A stretch of 64,000 nucleotides of DNA from the NCBI GenBank assembly GCA_949152475.1, contig OX424559.1, positions 36,253,119 to 36,317,118 of the forward strand, written 5' to 3'. Below are positions 33,950 through 46,698 of the stretch, one piece after another. Both the position numbers and the translations under genes were made by a program. The stretch's first letter is position 1. Each line of letters opens with the position of its first letter. Origin of the DNA: Terebella lapidaria. Taxonomy: Eukaryota; Annelida; Polychaeta; Terebellida; Terebellidae. A model generated the notes under the pieces. That model was not told the origin of the DNA and did not search any database. It worked only from the letters and a program-made list of their open reading frames with translations.

Positions 33950-34494
33950 ACTGGGGGCCAAATCCGGTTTTTGGGAATTTGGTTTGCACGGATACCACGG
34001 ATTTGGTTTGCACGGATACCACACTGGCGAATGTGGTATCGTTGGAAAGCTTAAGACCTAAGGGTCACATTTTGACATATCCCGTCCTTTGGGACAGGGG
34101 CAGTCACCATGGAAACGGACTCGGAAGGTCAATGACCTCAAATTTAATCAAGCGTCCCGCTAGGCACCCGGAATGGCATAACATATCACTGAAAGTGCTC
34201 CTTCGAAAGAATGGTTCAACCGATTGGGTTTAATTTTGGAACTTAGACAGATGCTGGTACTAGGTATGTGTTGGCGGAGTGATCCCAATGAGGTGTCAAG
34301 AATGGAGGTCCCGGGGGTCGGGATCACCACCCCCTGGAGTTCGCCCCTTCTCCAAATAATGACAAAAGTGTGATTTGGGGTTCAAAAGTTTGTTTGTTCA
34401 AGAGACGAAGCAATATAAGAGTTATTAAATAGCACCATTCAAGGGTTAGGCCAGTTAGGATTGCAATGATACCAGCATCACTTGTGGGTGGGGC

Positions 34495-35600
34495 CGGTTG
34501 CCATGGCAACAGACGTTACACATTGTAGGCGTCGGGACCATTTTTCACCCGAAAATGGCAAGAATATCGGGGTTTAGTCTATATAAAACTGTTAATGATC
34601 GAAGACATGGCTATATGAGGCTACCATCACTGTCATAGATGAACATAATATGGGACACGGACATTCTGATAGCACCGTGGCATCAGGATGGGGCTCGTTT
34701 CCATGGCAATAAGTCTATTTGCCCATAAAATATGGCAAAAATAATGAATGTTTGGTTGCTTTAAAGTGTTGATATTTAGAGACAGATCAACGATCTTGTC
34801 TCAGATAAAACACACGTGGGACGGAGACGGAATGCTACCTCTGTGGCTCCTGGATGAGGCTCGTTGCCATGACAACAAACGTTTCTAATGGTAAGCGTCG
34901 GGTCTATTTTTCACCCGAAAATGGCAAGAATTACGGGCTTCAGGCTGATCAAAAGTATTAATGCTCGAAGACATGGCTATATGAGGTTACCATCTTTGTT
35001 ATGGATGAACAAATTATGGGACACGGACGTGCTGATATCACCGTGGCCTCAGGTGGGGCTTGTTTCCATGGCAACAGGTCTATTTTTCCCCACACAAAAA
35101 TGTCAAAAATATTGAAGATTGGGCTACTTTAAAGTGTTAATGATTGAAGACAGATCAACGATCTTGTCTCAGATACAACACACGTGAAACAGGGACGGTA
35201 TGCTACCACTGTTGCACCTGAGTGAAGCTCGTTGCCATGGCAACAGAGGTTTCTATTTGTAGGCGTCGGGTCTTTTTCACCCAAAAATGGCAAGCATTAC
35301 GGGGTTCAGGCTGATTAAATTTATTGATGGTCGAAGACATGGCTATTTAGGGCTACTAACTTTGTCTTAGATGAACATAATCTGGGACACGGACATGCTG
35401 ATAGCAACGTGGCCTCAGTGTGAGGCTCCATGGCAATAGGTCTATTTTTCCATAAAAATTGTAAAATATTGAAGAGGGGTGTTTAAAATGCCAATGGTTA
35501 AAGACAAGTCAACGATTGTCTCAGATAAAATACACGTGGGACAGGGACGGGATGCTACCACTGTGGCCCTTGGGTGGGCCCCGTTGCCAAGGCAACAGGG
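34495..35600 (+). repeat. 366-bp tandem repeat array with GTTGCCATGGCAAC palindromes (left arm)
   Basis: Units begin near 34497, 34863 and 35231 at GTTGCCATGRCAAC. Each unit carries AGGCGTCGGGTCTATTTTTC, GAAGACATGGCTATATGAGG and GATCAACGATCTTGTCTCAG. A second, weaker GTTTCCATGGCAA word falls mid-unit, so the unit may be a diverged dimer of ~183 bp. The mirrored array is at 38985-40090. The palindromes match the RFX X-box consensus. Confidence 0.85.
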
Positions 35601-36329
35601 AGTATTAACCATCCGTGCCATTTCTTTTTTTTTGGCACAAAATGGCAACAAAAATATGAAGTTCGGGCTGCTTAAAATTGTTAGTGGCTAAATGGCCAGT
35701 ATGATCAGTTGGAATAATTTATTACATACAGTTGTAAACGATAAATTCACAAAGAACAATATTGTACATTCAGCGCAATTTCACTGCAATACGTTTTAAT
35801 TATTTGTTTCTATTGTGAACCAGTTTTGCAGAGCTGATAGTCAGATTCAATTCATATAACTGAATGGATTATTGAGTACAGGACCTATCTTACATTTCTA
35901 AACGATAAAGTTTATAGAACAAGTAATCATACTCCGGTGCCCCTGATAGGACATGACTACTTCGTTCGCACGAAGGACATGACTACTTCGTTCGCACGAC
36001 CTATTTCCATGGCAATAGGTCTAGTTGTGCACACACTGTTGCACATCAATGCTGCAACCCTACTCTACGGACTTTCATGTAAATTTGCGATATAGGTCTG
36101 TGATGGAAGTTGTAGACTGGATGGTCTATATTATTGATACTTTTTTTTCCTTTATATCCATGCATGTTCGTTAATCTATCTGGCCATGGCTTGGGTTAGC
36201 GGTCAGAATAGTAGAATATATGAACGGGAAAGGGCTATGGGTATAATCGGCTCATGTATTATGCAATATATTTCTTGATGTAAATATAATGTTTAAAAAT
36301 GTAAATATGTATAATGATAATGTGGGTTA

Positions 36330-37580
36330 TTGGTCAGACTATTGGTCAGTGCTTTGCACTTTTGGCGAAAGGTTCAAGTGACCCTTGCCAATACCGTGAT
36401 AAAGAGAGTTGTTGATATCAAGCCTGCAGGTAACTAGTAAAAAAGCCAACCTGCTTGCAGATTCCTGATATAATTTAGGTCTGATTTTGCTCAGATGACG
36501 CAGATGGATCATGGTCGATCGGCAAGTGGATTTGACCTGTGGAACCATAGTCATCTCACTGTCCATTAGCACACCAAGGTTCCTAACATGGGGGGATTGC
36601 TGTGTGATAGAGTCACCAACACGAATTTCAAAGGGAACACCTGGCACACGTGCGATGGTTTACATGGAGGCCAGCAGAACGATGTCCGTTTTAGACTGGT
36701 TCAGTTTAAACTGATTTGATGACATCAAGAAGATATCAGACTGACGCAGTAATCCAAGGGATATCATCATGATGACACGTGGTGTATAATTGCTAGTCAT
36801 CCTCGAGTGCAGCTCTGTACGAGGGCCAAACACTTATCCCTGTGGTACTCACCAAGTCGCTGCTAGTTCCGATCGTGCCGCTCATACACTGTCATACTGT
36901 TCGTGTACGGTTGCAAAGATAGGATTCAAACCAGGTAAGGGTAGCTCCTCTGATGTTGTAGTCGGAGGAAGCCTTGACAGGAGCAGGATGTGATTAACAT
37001 TATCAAAGGCTGCTGATAAGTCAAGAAATATTATCAGCCCCACCTGACGCTGGTCATCTGCCTGTAACAAGTCGATGTGCACATTGGCCGATGCAGTCTC
37101 CGTGCTGTGGTGCCGCTGATATGCTGAATAGAATGCTTCCTCGAGGCATTTCAATGATTTCAGATGGCAATGGAAGGTTCGATACCGGTCTATAGTTTGA
37201 CAGTTCTTCGGTGTCAGACCCATGTTTTTTTTTCAAAATTGGTGCGATCAAGGCTCGCTTGAGCAAAGACGGAAATACACCACCGCAGAGCGAGGAGTTC
37301 ACAATTGCAGTTATCAATGACAGCAAAACCTCCTGACATTTTTTTCACAGCCAAGTTGGGATAGGTCACTTCGCGATGAACTCGATGTTGAAGATTTGAT
37401 GATGTTACTGACTTCGTCTGATGTTAGCCTTTTGAAGTTCTCGAGTTTGCATGTGATCAGATTGTCACTATTCTGCACTGGGAGATCATCAGAAAACGTT
37501 GATGTATTCTCAGCAATTTTGTTGCTGAAGAAGTTCCCGAAACGATCACACAACTTAGCCTCCGAATCTGTGTCAGGAAT
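36330..37580 (-). mobile_element. L2/CR1-like LINE reverse-transcriptase fragment at the palindrome centre
   Basis: Minus-strand pieces in order: RFGNFFSNKIA (before the RT domain), FPSLLKRALIAPILKK and LSNYRPVSNLP, then EEAFYSAYQRHHSTET, GLIIFLDLSAAFDNVNH (an RT block, catalytic FADD box not in view), and last VRNLGVLMDSEMTM. This is the standard order of an L2/CR1-type RT. Several frame changes and stops separate the blocks and the C-terminal part after the thumb is absent, so it is dead and rearranged. Similar class to the LINE tail at 4348-4716. Confidence 0.75.
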
Positions 37581-37984
37581 TGTGCAAACGACTCAGTACT
37601 TCGTGCGAATAACTTGGGAATTTGTGCAAACGAAGTATTACTTCGTGCAAACGACTTACTACATCTCGCAAACGAAGTAGTACTTCGTACAAACGACGTA
37701 GTCATGTCGTCATGTCCTATCAGGGGCACCGGAGTATGATTACTTGTTCGATGAACTTCATCGTTCAGAAATGTAAAATCGGTCCTGTACTCAATAATCC
37801 ATTTAGTCATATGAATTGAATCTGATTATCAGCTGTACAAAACTGGCTCACAATAGAAACAAACAATTAAGAGCAATTGCAGTGAAATTGCGTTTAATGT
37901 AAAATATTGTTCTTTGTAAATTTATCATTTACAACTGTATGTAATAAACTTCATTCTTCATTCACAGTTTTGGCTATTTATCTA

Positions 37985-38960
37985 TTGACAATTTAAGGCC
38001 AATGATGACCTTTGGGGCTAAATTTTTGCTTGGATAGATATCTTTCCAAATTTGATAGTTTGTTGCTATCGACCTTTTGTGACCAAAATGTGAAACGTTA
38101 AAAAAATTGACCGTTTGGTTCATGGAATATTATATTTTGAAATGACATGGTGAATTTTTCACCAGATTGTTGGACATTTACTAAAATCCTTTTCAACGAC
38201 ATGTTCAACCGACTGCTGGATATTGAAAATCAATGTGCTTATGTTGCTTGAGTCTTGTATGCCTTGTATTTCTCATGTTTCTTCCCTATTTGAATAATAA
38301 AATATGTTATTAGCTTTCATCAAATATATTATGAAGATATCAGTTCCAACTGTCATCGCAATGCATCCCACAGGTTTGAACTTTCGAGTAATATGTACTC
38401 ATCGTTGTAAAAATGATATATTTTTTTGCATAAAAAATTATCGATTCCAAGGACTTTCTCAGAACTTTGATAATTACTAAAACATCTGTATATTCGTAAT
38501 AGCCTCGAAAACAACCTGACTTTCAATCTTCCAGGCGTTAGTTATTGGATTTGACACCACTTATTCCGTTTAAAAATGTTCTCAGTCGAATATTTTGCGA
38601 TGAATTCCCTCAAAAATCGGCCAATTACATGGAATATCGCATATAAATGGAAACAATGTGTATTTGGTGTTGACCGGATAGTTTCAGAATGCCGTTTGAA
38701 CAAACCAACCCCTATAGTTTGTGCGCTCGCCAACCATTGGTTTCAACACCACGCTGCACAATGTTTTGATAGTTTTTTTTCCAAAACGGCTTTTGTTATT
38801 TGCTTATACAACTCCAATGCACTAATAAACGGCATGACAAGTGATGACATGCAATATGATTAAGAAATACTCAATACATATACCACATAACAAACGGTCA
38901 TTTGCACAATTTACTCACTAGGCCTGGGGCGCCACCCATCCGTCCACCATGGCCATTCTT
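37985..38960. other. Extra ~970 bp present only in the right arm
   Basis: Has no counterpart in the left arm at 35690. Either an insertion on the right or a deletion on the left. No TIRs, target duplication or coding motif recognised. Confidence 0.6.
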
Positions 38961-40650
38961 CTACCTTGGCCATTTTGTGCAAAAAATAGAACTGACACGG
39001 ATGGTTAGGACTGCCTGTTGTCATGGTAACGGGCCCCACCCAGGGGCCACAGTGGTAGCATATCGTCCCCGTCCCATGTGTGTTTTATCTGAGACAAGGT
39101 CGTTGATCTGTCTATAACCAATCTTTATGGGAAAATAAACCTGTTGCCATATAAAACAAGCCCCACTCGGAGGCTACGGTGTTACCAGCATGTCTGTATC
39201 CCATATTGTGTATATATATGACAAAGATGGTAGCCTCATATAGCCGTGTCTTCGACCATTGATAAATTTAATCAGCCTGAACCCCGGAATTCTTGCCATT
39301 TTTGGGTGAAAGAAGACCCGACGCCTACCAATAGTAACCTCTGTTGCCATGGCAACGAGCTTCACTCAGGTGCAACAGTGGTAACATCCCGTCTCTGTCC
39401 CACGTGTGTTGTATCTGAGACAAGATCGTTGATCTGTTTTCAACCAATAACGCTTTAAAGCAGCCAATCTTCAATATTTTTGACATTTTTATAGGAAAAT
39501 ATAGACCTGTTGCCATGGAAAGAAGCCCCATATGAGGCCACGGTGCTTTCAGCATGTCGGTGTCCATATTTTGTTCATCTATGACAAAGATGGTAACCTC
39601 ATATAGCCATGTCTTCGACCATTAAGACTTTTGAACAGCCTGAACTCCGTAATTCTTGCCATTTTCGGGTGAAAAATAGACCCGACGCCTATCATTAGAA
39701 ACGTTTGTTGTCATGGCAACGAGCCTCGTCCAGGGGCCACAGAGGTAGCATTCCGTCTCTGTCCCACGTGTGTTTTATCTGAGACAAGATCGTGGATCTG
39801 TCTTCAAATATCATCACTTTAAAGCAACCAAATCTTCATTATTTTTGCCATATTTTATTGGAAACTAGACCTATTGCCATGGAAACGAGCCCCACCCTGA
39901 TGCCACGGTGCTACCAGCATGCCCGTGTCCCATGTTATGTTCATCTATGACAGTGATGGTAGCCTCATATAGCCATGTCTTCGATCATTAACACTTTTAT
40001 ACAGCCTAAACCCCGATATTCTTGCCATTTTCGGGTGAAAAATAGTCCCGACGCCTACAATTTGTAACGTCTGTTGCCATGGCAACCGGCCCCACCCACA
40101 AGTGATGCTGGTATCATTGCAATCCTAACTGGTCTTACCCTTGAATGGTGCTATTTAATAACTCTTATATTGCTTTTTCTATTCAACAAACAAACTTTTG
40201 AAAGCCCAAATCACACTTTTGTCATTATTTGGAGAAGGGGCGAACTCCAGGGGGTGGTGATCCCGACCCCCGAGACCTCCATTCTTGACACCTCATTGGG
40301 GTCACTCCGCCAACACATACCTAGTACCAGCATCTGTTTATGTTCCAAAGTTAAACCCAATCGGTTGAACCACTCTGTCGTAGGAGCACTTTCAGTGATA
40401 TGTTATGCCATTCCGGGTGCCTAGCGGGGCGCTTGATTAAATTTGAGGTCATTGACCTTCCGAGCCCGTTTCCATGGTGACCGCCCCTGTCCCAAAAGAT
40501 GGGATATGTCATAATGTGACCCTTAGATCTTATGCTTTCCAACGATACCACATTCGCCAATGTGTGTCTCCGTGCACACTAACTCTTAAAATAACGGCCT
40601 TTTGCAGGTTTGGCCCCCAGTCTAATAGATGTTAATACACAAAAAGGTTG

Positions 40651-40757
40651 TTGCATTCACGCGCAATGATAAACCGAGGCCTACACAGAGCACCATAGAA
40701 CATTGCGATAAACTGGGCTCAGCCGTAACAAAAACACAAATCCCCCGCCAATAAAAT
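40651..40757 (+). repeat. Direct repeat of ~106 bp, left copy
   Basis: Near-identical to 41173-41280 (starts TGTTGCATTCACGCGCAATG or TTGTTGCATT.., ends CCCCCGCCAATAAAATT). The copies are the same orientation, 415 bp apart. Could be terminal repeats of a miniature LTR-type element (TRIM) or a local duplication; no PBS or purine tract is convincing. Confidence 0.8.
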
Positions 40758-40807
40758 TTTTACATGGTGTCGAAATATCAAGTTTTTCCATTGTGTGAAA
40801 GCTTTCA

Positions 40808-40945
40808 AAATTACCCAAAGAAATATCATAAAAGCATAACATAATTTTCTCAAGACATTTTCCCCAAAGGTTCCCCAAAATTACCCAAAGAAATATCATA
40901 AAAGCATAACATAATTTTCTCAAGACATTTTCCTCAAAGGTTTTG
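40808..40945 (+). repeat. 70-bp tandem duplication
   Basis: AATTACCCAAAGAAATATCA and the next 50 bases repeat almost exactly (40808 and 40878). It lies inside the interval bounded by the 106-bp direct repeats. The copies are nearly identical, so it is recent. Confidence 0.9.
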
Positions 40946-41172
40946 GGAGAATTCACCGCACGTACACGTGTCTGTTTGTCGGAGGTATTGCTATCGAATG
41001 TTTGTCCGAGGTGTACGCCTTACAGAAAAAGTGTTCAAACACAAACTGCTCAGCATAATCGTACGGTCAATTCCACCGGCGTTGCACTTTCATATCGAAC
41101 ATTCAGACATGTAGATAATATATCATTGAACTGTTGTACGTTAATATTTATTTACATTGTGTGTGTGTTACG

Positions 41173-41280
41173 TGTTGCATTCACGCGCAATGATAAACCG
41201 AGGCCTACACAGAGCACCATAGAACATTGCGATAAACTGGGCTCAGCCGTAACAAAAACACAAATCCCCCGCCAATAAAA
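41173..41280 (+). repeat. Direct repeat of ~106 bp, right copy
   Basis: See the left copy at 40651. Both contain GAGCACCATAGAACATTGCG and AAACTGGGCTCAGCCGTAAC with no difference that I could see. Confidence 0.8.
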
Positions 41281-41838
41281 TTAGCCTCGACTTCCTCTGC
41301 CATAACACCTCTCTGTTGTAAACAGTAACAAAACGCAAACAGTAACAAAAGCAAACAGAGCGTGAAAACTTGCATAAGCTCGTCCGCTTTACCCTAATAC
41401 CTGTCGTGTTTCCACGCATACATGACCGCAGACAATGCCGTGGCATGTCTCCTTACGAGTAAGATTATGCGAGCCTAGGCGGAAATGCGCGTTTTACTCT
41501 AATGTATAACGCCTTTTAAAAGCGTCATAACTAAATATTTTTCCTATACCAAGTCTTGGACACTGATATATTGTTGGCTCGATATCATTGGCGCAATAAC
41601 ACACGAAAAACAGAAAACAGACGCATATTTCTTGGAATCACTTGCCGGTTGAACTGCCTGGGATATATATAATTCCTACTCCGGCCGTTTAAATCTGGAT
41701 GATGTGTACATGAAAAATCACGGATTCGGATGAATCTCCTTTTGGGTGAACTTCGCACGCAAAAGAGGATATTCCGACCAGGTATGTTTTATTTCGTACG
41801 TTTCACATGCAAACTGTATTCGAATTTCAGTTGATGTA
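41281..41838. other. No gene recognised
   Basis: Non-coding, with short AACAGTAACAAAA direct repeats near 41325. Confidence 0.4.
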
Positions 41839-43672
41839 CAGTCGTTCAGGCAGTTACGAGAAACATTTTGGAAAAGTGCATATATCTTTATAATGATCGT
41901 CGAATGATATGATATTTTTGCTGCGATGGATAGCAAATATTGTACCCATTTAACACCTGAAAATCGTGCGAATATATTTCCATTCTATTTTTAGCTGTAG
42001 ACCATAATCTAATGAATAAAATTTGGGTAGTTTAAATAGAATTCCGGCAGTATCGAGAAATGTTATGTTGTGAACAGTTTGAGTGACAAGGGACCATCGC
42101 ATTGGTATACACAGAGATTATGACAACTATCGGAATGCTTTATGTAATATTGAATCATTACTTTATGTAATTTGTAAAGATTTATGCAAAAAATATCACA
42201 CCGATGAACAACATCACGGGCAAAAGGCGAGAAACTCGAAAACGTAAATGCCGTGTACGTGATACCCACGGCCGCGGGTTCGTGTTTCGGAAACAAGGTT
42301 ATCGACCCGCCGTAATTCAATGTTGCTGACAGGCCAAGCAAGGGTTGCATGTGTTAACATACGCCTATAAACAGTACATGAGATAACTGTTTATTTAAAA
42401 ATTAACAACCGTCACCGTCCCAGTAAACATGTGAATGGACGTACGAAATCGACGTGTCACAAGCATGAAGTGGAAACACAGTTAACGACAATACAATGCA
42501 TAATTTATTCGATGTTTAATTACATGTTGTGATGAACATTATTTAACAATCGTTTTGACACGTTTTTCGTGTTCCTATAAAAACAAATATACATAATTTG
42601 GATATTAACCCAATAACTCGTGCTTATAAAGTCCAAAATATATACTGTACATGTAACACATGAAACAATTTAAGCAATGTTACATGGAACGAGATTTACC
42701 TTTAAATGTAATGTACATACAGATTGATCACGAGACCGTCAACACCTTTTTCTCTGGCATGGCATCTACTGCTTCTCGGATGATTTCCAATGTTAATTGT
42801 CGGTTAAAACGTCAAATTGCGTGATTTTAATTTTCTTGATATTGAATCCATGTACATTTCCCGCCAATTTTCTGCCAAATTTTTTTTTGATCTCTCTCTC
42901 TCTCTCTGTGTTTCCCCCTCCCCCTCTATCCCACCCCACCTGCCCCATCTCATTATTATACATTTAGGTGACATATTCGACTCTCGCAGGTAATATTTAC
43001 CAAACTGATATATGTGTAGTGTCTATGGATGTTTCCATTTTGTACTCTGTAGCATCCTATTGATAACCTTTTCAAGCCATATGCAAGCTTTGTGATAGTA
43101 TAAATGTAGAATATTTTGACATATAGCAGAATTATACGTGTCACTTGCGACATTCGTGAATGTTATTTTTATTTCAACATATATTTTTTATATGGAGCTA
43201 TGCTGGCAAATCCACATCGAACTATGCGTACGACGATACCACCCCAAAATGACGTTTCTCGTAACTGACTGAATTTCTGCAAAATGTTTCTTACTCAGCA
43301 TTAACTGATAAAATACTGTAGATGTCTCAAACTCTCCTATTTCAATCCCGACACATACCCCATACATATAAAACATAAATATATAAAAAAAATCCAATTG
43401 CTTTAGGATGTTCTCAGCTGCCTTTTGCAGCGCGAGCGATTTACGACAGTTTGTGCGGTACAAATATAAGGCGACTGTTATATGCTCACCCTTGAATCTC
43501 ATCTAAGGAAAATGCGGTAATGGTGTTCTTTCTCCACCATAAAAGTGCAAATGATATGGTTTCAACGTAATATCAGTACCTTTGGAATACAATAGATATT
43601 CTTATTTTTAACACCGTACCCATCTTTACATTTCTCGATACTGCCTGAATCTCGTAACTGCCTGAATGACTG
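41839..43672. mobile_element. 1.8-kb TA-flanked non-autonomous element (Tc1/mariner type)
   Basis: TIR CAGTCGTTCAGGCAGTTACG-AGA at the left matches the complement of the right end (one mismatch in 23). TA flanks both ends (41837-41838, 43673-43674). A second motif, CAGGCAGTATCGAGAAATGT, is repeated near both ends (about 42048 reading CCGGCAGTATCGAG, and 43630). No DDE transposase can be read inside; ORFs such as 43188-43502 have no motif. A (CT)n tract lies at 42891-42907. Confidence 0.65.
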
Positions 43673-44735
43673 TATTCTAAAAGCTGCTACGCGGCTAGGT
43701 TGTACAATAACGTGGGCAATTTCATTACCAACTTATTTCCCATACTCAGGATCCGGAATGACAATTGGTTATGATAGAAATGTGTTGTTCATTACACACC
43801 AGATGTTCTTTTATATCTATTTATCATTCTGTGCCACTGATGAACTCAACATTGTCATTGATTATCATAGAGAAACAGGATTGAACACTAAATTGCACAT
43901 ATGTTCCGCCGATTCGTGTATGAATTGATATGATTTCTATATGATTGATTATTTTTATTCAAAAATGTTTCAGAATAATTATGTGTGAAAATAAAGTCAT
44001 TTTATTGTGTGCTATTTAGATATAGTATCATTTTCAACCCCGTGCCATTGGTTATCATGGAAACAAGAAAGAATTCTAGCGACCAAAAAACTAGGCTGTT
44101 TCCATTTTCTTTATCTTACAGCCTTTTTGGAATTTGTAATAAAATATAACCCAATACATTTTACTTGAGTGCTTGTAGTCTTTTTAGCTTGTCATGAAGT
44201 GAGTCTCGTGGGTTTTGATAGTGTTTACAGCATGTCAATATCTTGATTAGTTGTGAAGATATTAGAGATTTAGTCAAAATTGTCTGTAGCCCGACCCATG
44301 ATTGTTATCGGTACTTGTGACGTCACAAGGTTAATTGCAAGTTGATTATTCAGTTAACTCAACAGTCCATCAAGCTTCTAAATTTAAATTGGTGGCAATA
44401 TGTATGTGCTAGTTTAGCGTGTAGGTACATTCTCGGGTATATATAACATTAAATACAATCAATCGACAGTTGCCTATACATCTATTGGTTGTCAAAGTTA
44501 TGGTTATGCAGCGTAACCATCAGTACAGCAGCAGGGGTGTGGTATGGTTACGCAGCGCCATGAGTTGTGAAAAGGTTAATATCGCTATTTCCCTCATAGG
44601 ACAGCACTCTTGAATTTCTCACCTAAAATAGCCTCAACCACTGCTGCAACGCTTTTATTCAGTAATATATCCAACGAGACAATCAGAGATTGCAGACCTT
44701 GCCCTTCCAGATTTAGTTACTAAAATTAGACTTTA
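43673..44735. other. No gene; one short dispersed repeat
   Basis: About 43820-43905 resembles 49745-49835 (GATGAACTCAACATTGTC; AGAGAAACAGGATTG; CACTAAAT.GYACAT). Nothing else recognised. Confidence 0.5.
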
Positions 44736-45660
44736 TGCCCCTTACATTTTCCACCTCAGCGATAATCGGAGATTTTGGTCATACCATCATTGGTCCTATC
44801 AAATGATCGGAAATTGGCCATAAAAAATACAAAAATCATGGGAGAAATATTCACAATAAAAGTAGAGTTCTTGCGATTTTTCTATCTTGAACATATTCTC
44901 GATCTGCCTAAAATATTGATAATGACAACTCAAACTTCGCCAGCTCTCACAAATTCAATATTCTATTGAATATCGTCAGTGGTTTGGGAATTACCACTAC
45001 TTGAAATACTACAAATCAGCGATTTCAGCTCATGACCCTTACACTTGCTACCTTGGGCGAAAATGGGGAATTTTGATCACAGGACCATCGGTCATACAGC
45101 AAATGACGGGAATAGAGCCCGGAAAATATATAATTATTAGGGGAAAGTAATCATTAATTTAAGCAGACTTATTGTGAATTTTCGATTCTGACCTTTACTC
45201 TGACCTTGACCTTGTCGCTCAATATTGAGCTGTGAAGTTTCACAGTATTGTTTCTGTCATCCAGGCACATCTCCTCAACGAAAATGTGTTGAAACGATTG
45301 AAAACTATCTTCACAAAATGGCCCTGAATCTCAGAACACTCAAAAGGCTTAAAATCGTGACCCATAATTTTTCGACATCGGGCGATGATAGAGAATTTTT
45401 ATCGTATGGCCATCGGTTGTACACCATACGATCGGGAATTGGCCAAAGGGAAATGATGAAAAAATAGTTGGAAAAATTCATATCAAGTAGAACCAGAGAT
45501 ATAGCCGATTATGTGATTTTCACTTTTTCCGTTGCCATGGCAACCGTTCTCATTCGATTTTGACAAAGTTTGAGGAGGACCGAGCCACTGACATACCGTT
45601 TCATCTCTGTAAATTTCACAACGATCATCGATCATATAGGGCTATTTGTTGACATATGTC
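44736..45660 (+). repeat. Three highly diverged ~310-bp tandem units
   Basis: Similar blocks near 44741, 45035 and 45350 (CC.TTACA.TTT.C, CGATAATCGG / CGAAAATGGG / CGATGATAGAG, then GGTCATAC..CATCGGT, GATCGGAAATTGGCCA). The last unit runs into GTTGCCATGGCAAC at 45531-45544. Similarity is low, so periodicity is suggestive. Confidence 0.45.
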
Positions 45661-45909
45661 CCGCAGTTTACTTTACGCCTACCTCAGTTACCGTCCATAG
45701 TATATGCCCACGTTGTAACTCTCATCAATAAGACATTGATCAGTGCAAGAAACCTGGCAATAAAGTGCAAATAGAATTATGCTGTTGTATTATATATCGT
45801 ACAGTAATAGTAGTATTGGAACAGGAATTTAACAAGCTCCTAATGAGGCCAACGTAATAATGAACGCACCCTATCTCGTCAAACATGGTTATCTCACTTA
45901 GTCCAATAT

Positions 45910-46698
45910 CACTGTGGCGAGACTGGTTTCACCAACGATCGTTAAGGCATCCCGCAATGGCGCACAGCACTCGCGGTTCGTTTGAATTTTCATTTTCCCG
46001 AAATTTACGATTGTGAGCGATACACACACACACCTGCTGATTCTTATGCGCATGAAACAACCAATCGTCGCAAATACATGGCGATTTTAGTTGGTTTGAG
46101 CATTAAAATCTCGTCTGAAAAAAAGAGCCGAAAGATTCCCTAACGATTATTTTTGTAGAATCAAATATTCCCTAAGGAACATGTAAAGATTTCCTAACGA
46201 TCGATTTTTTTTATTCATTTAAATCCACAATATTTAAATTTTAAAAGTGGAATAAAGCACCAATTGACATGTATTGATACATATGATCTTCTGATATGAA
46301 TAACATAATATGTTGTGTAGCTATTTACTGATAAACATCATCAATTCCAACTTCACTCTATATCCAACTTCACTTGGAGCTGAAGTTTCATTTGCGATAG
46401 TTAGACAAAATGTGCATCTATGTCTGTTTATCTAGTACAGATTATATATTTTCCCTCTGTTTATGCCACATAAACAATAGTGTATGATATGGACCTATTT
46501 TTGTCGTTAGGGAATCTTATCGCTAATTCTTTTCCTCAACATATCTCAACAAAAAAGCCTGATCTTTTTCAAATAACTATGCATGTCTTTTACCAAAATG
46601 CTAAGCTACCTTCGAAATATTCATTTATCACAAATGGACCAATCATTTGATAAAATACGGTTAAAAACCAAACTGACCATATTCACTGTCCGCCATTA
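45910..46698. mobile_element. CACTGTGGCGAGACTGG MITE family, copy 1 (right end lost)
   Basis: The left end CACTGTGGCGAGACTGG and following ~220 bp match 50340-50580; a right internal block (CTGACCATATTCACTGTCCG) matches the end region of copy 2. About 430 bp between these is extra here. The right TIR is missing. Confidence 0.7.

Larger units (their letters stand above)
33950..40621. repeat. 6.7-kb inverted repeat (arms ~2 kb each)
   Basis: The left arm 33950-36005 is the reverse complement of 37690-40621. Matching landmarks: outer ends GACTGGGGGCCAAA / TTTGGCCCCCAGTC; GGGGTCGGGATCACC block (34315 and 40255); three tandem 366-bp units per arm; and an inner end reading TACTCCGGTGCCCCTGATAG (35932) / its complement (37719). 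Arms differ by scattered substitutions and small indels, so it is neither an assembly hairpin nor very recent. The right arm has ~970 bp extra (37985-38960). TA dinucleotides flank both outer ends, so the whole may be a long-TIR transposon; no transposase is present. Confidence 0.85.

Noticed and set aside
33950-40621. Polinton-like element on account of long inverted arms
   Set aside because: No 6-bp duplication and no polymerase, integrase or capsid-type reading frame anywhere inside.
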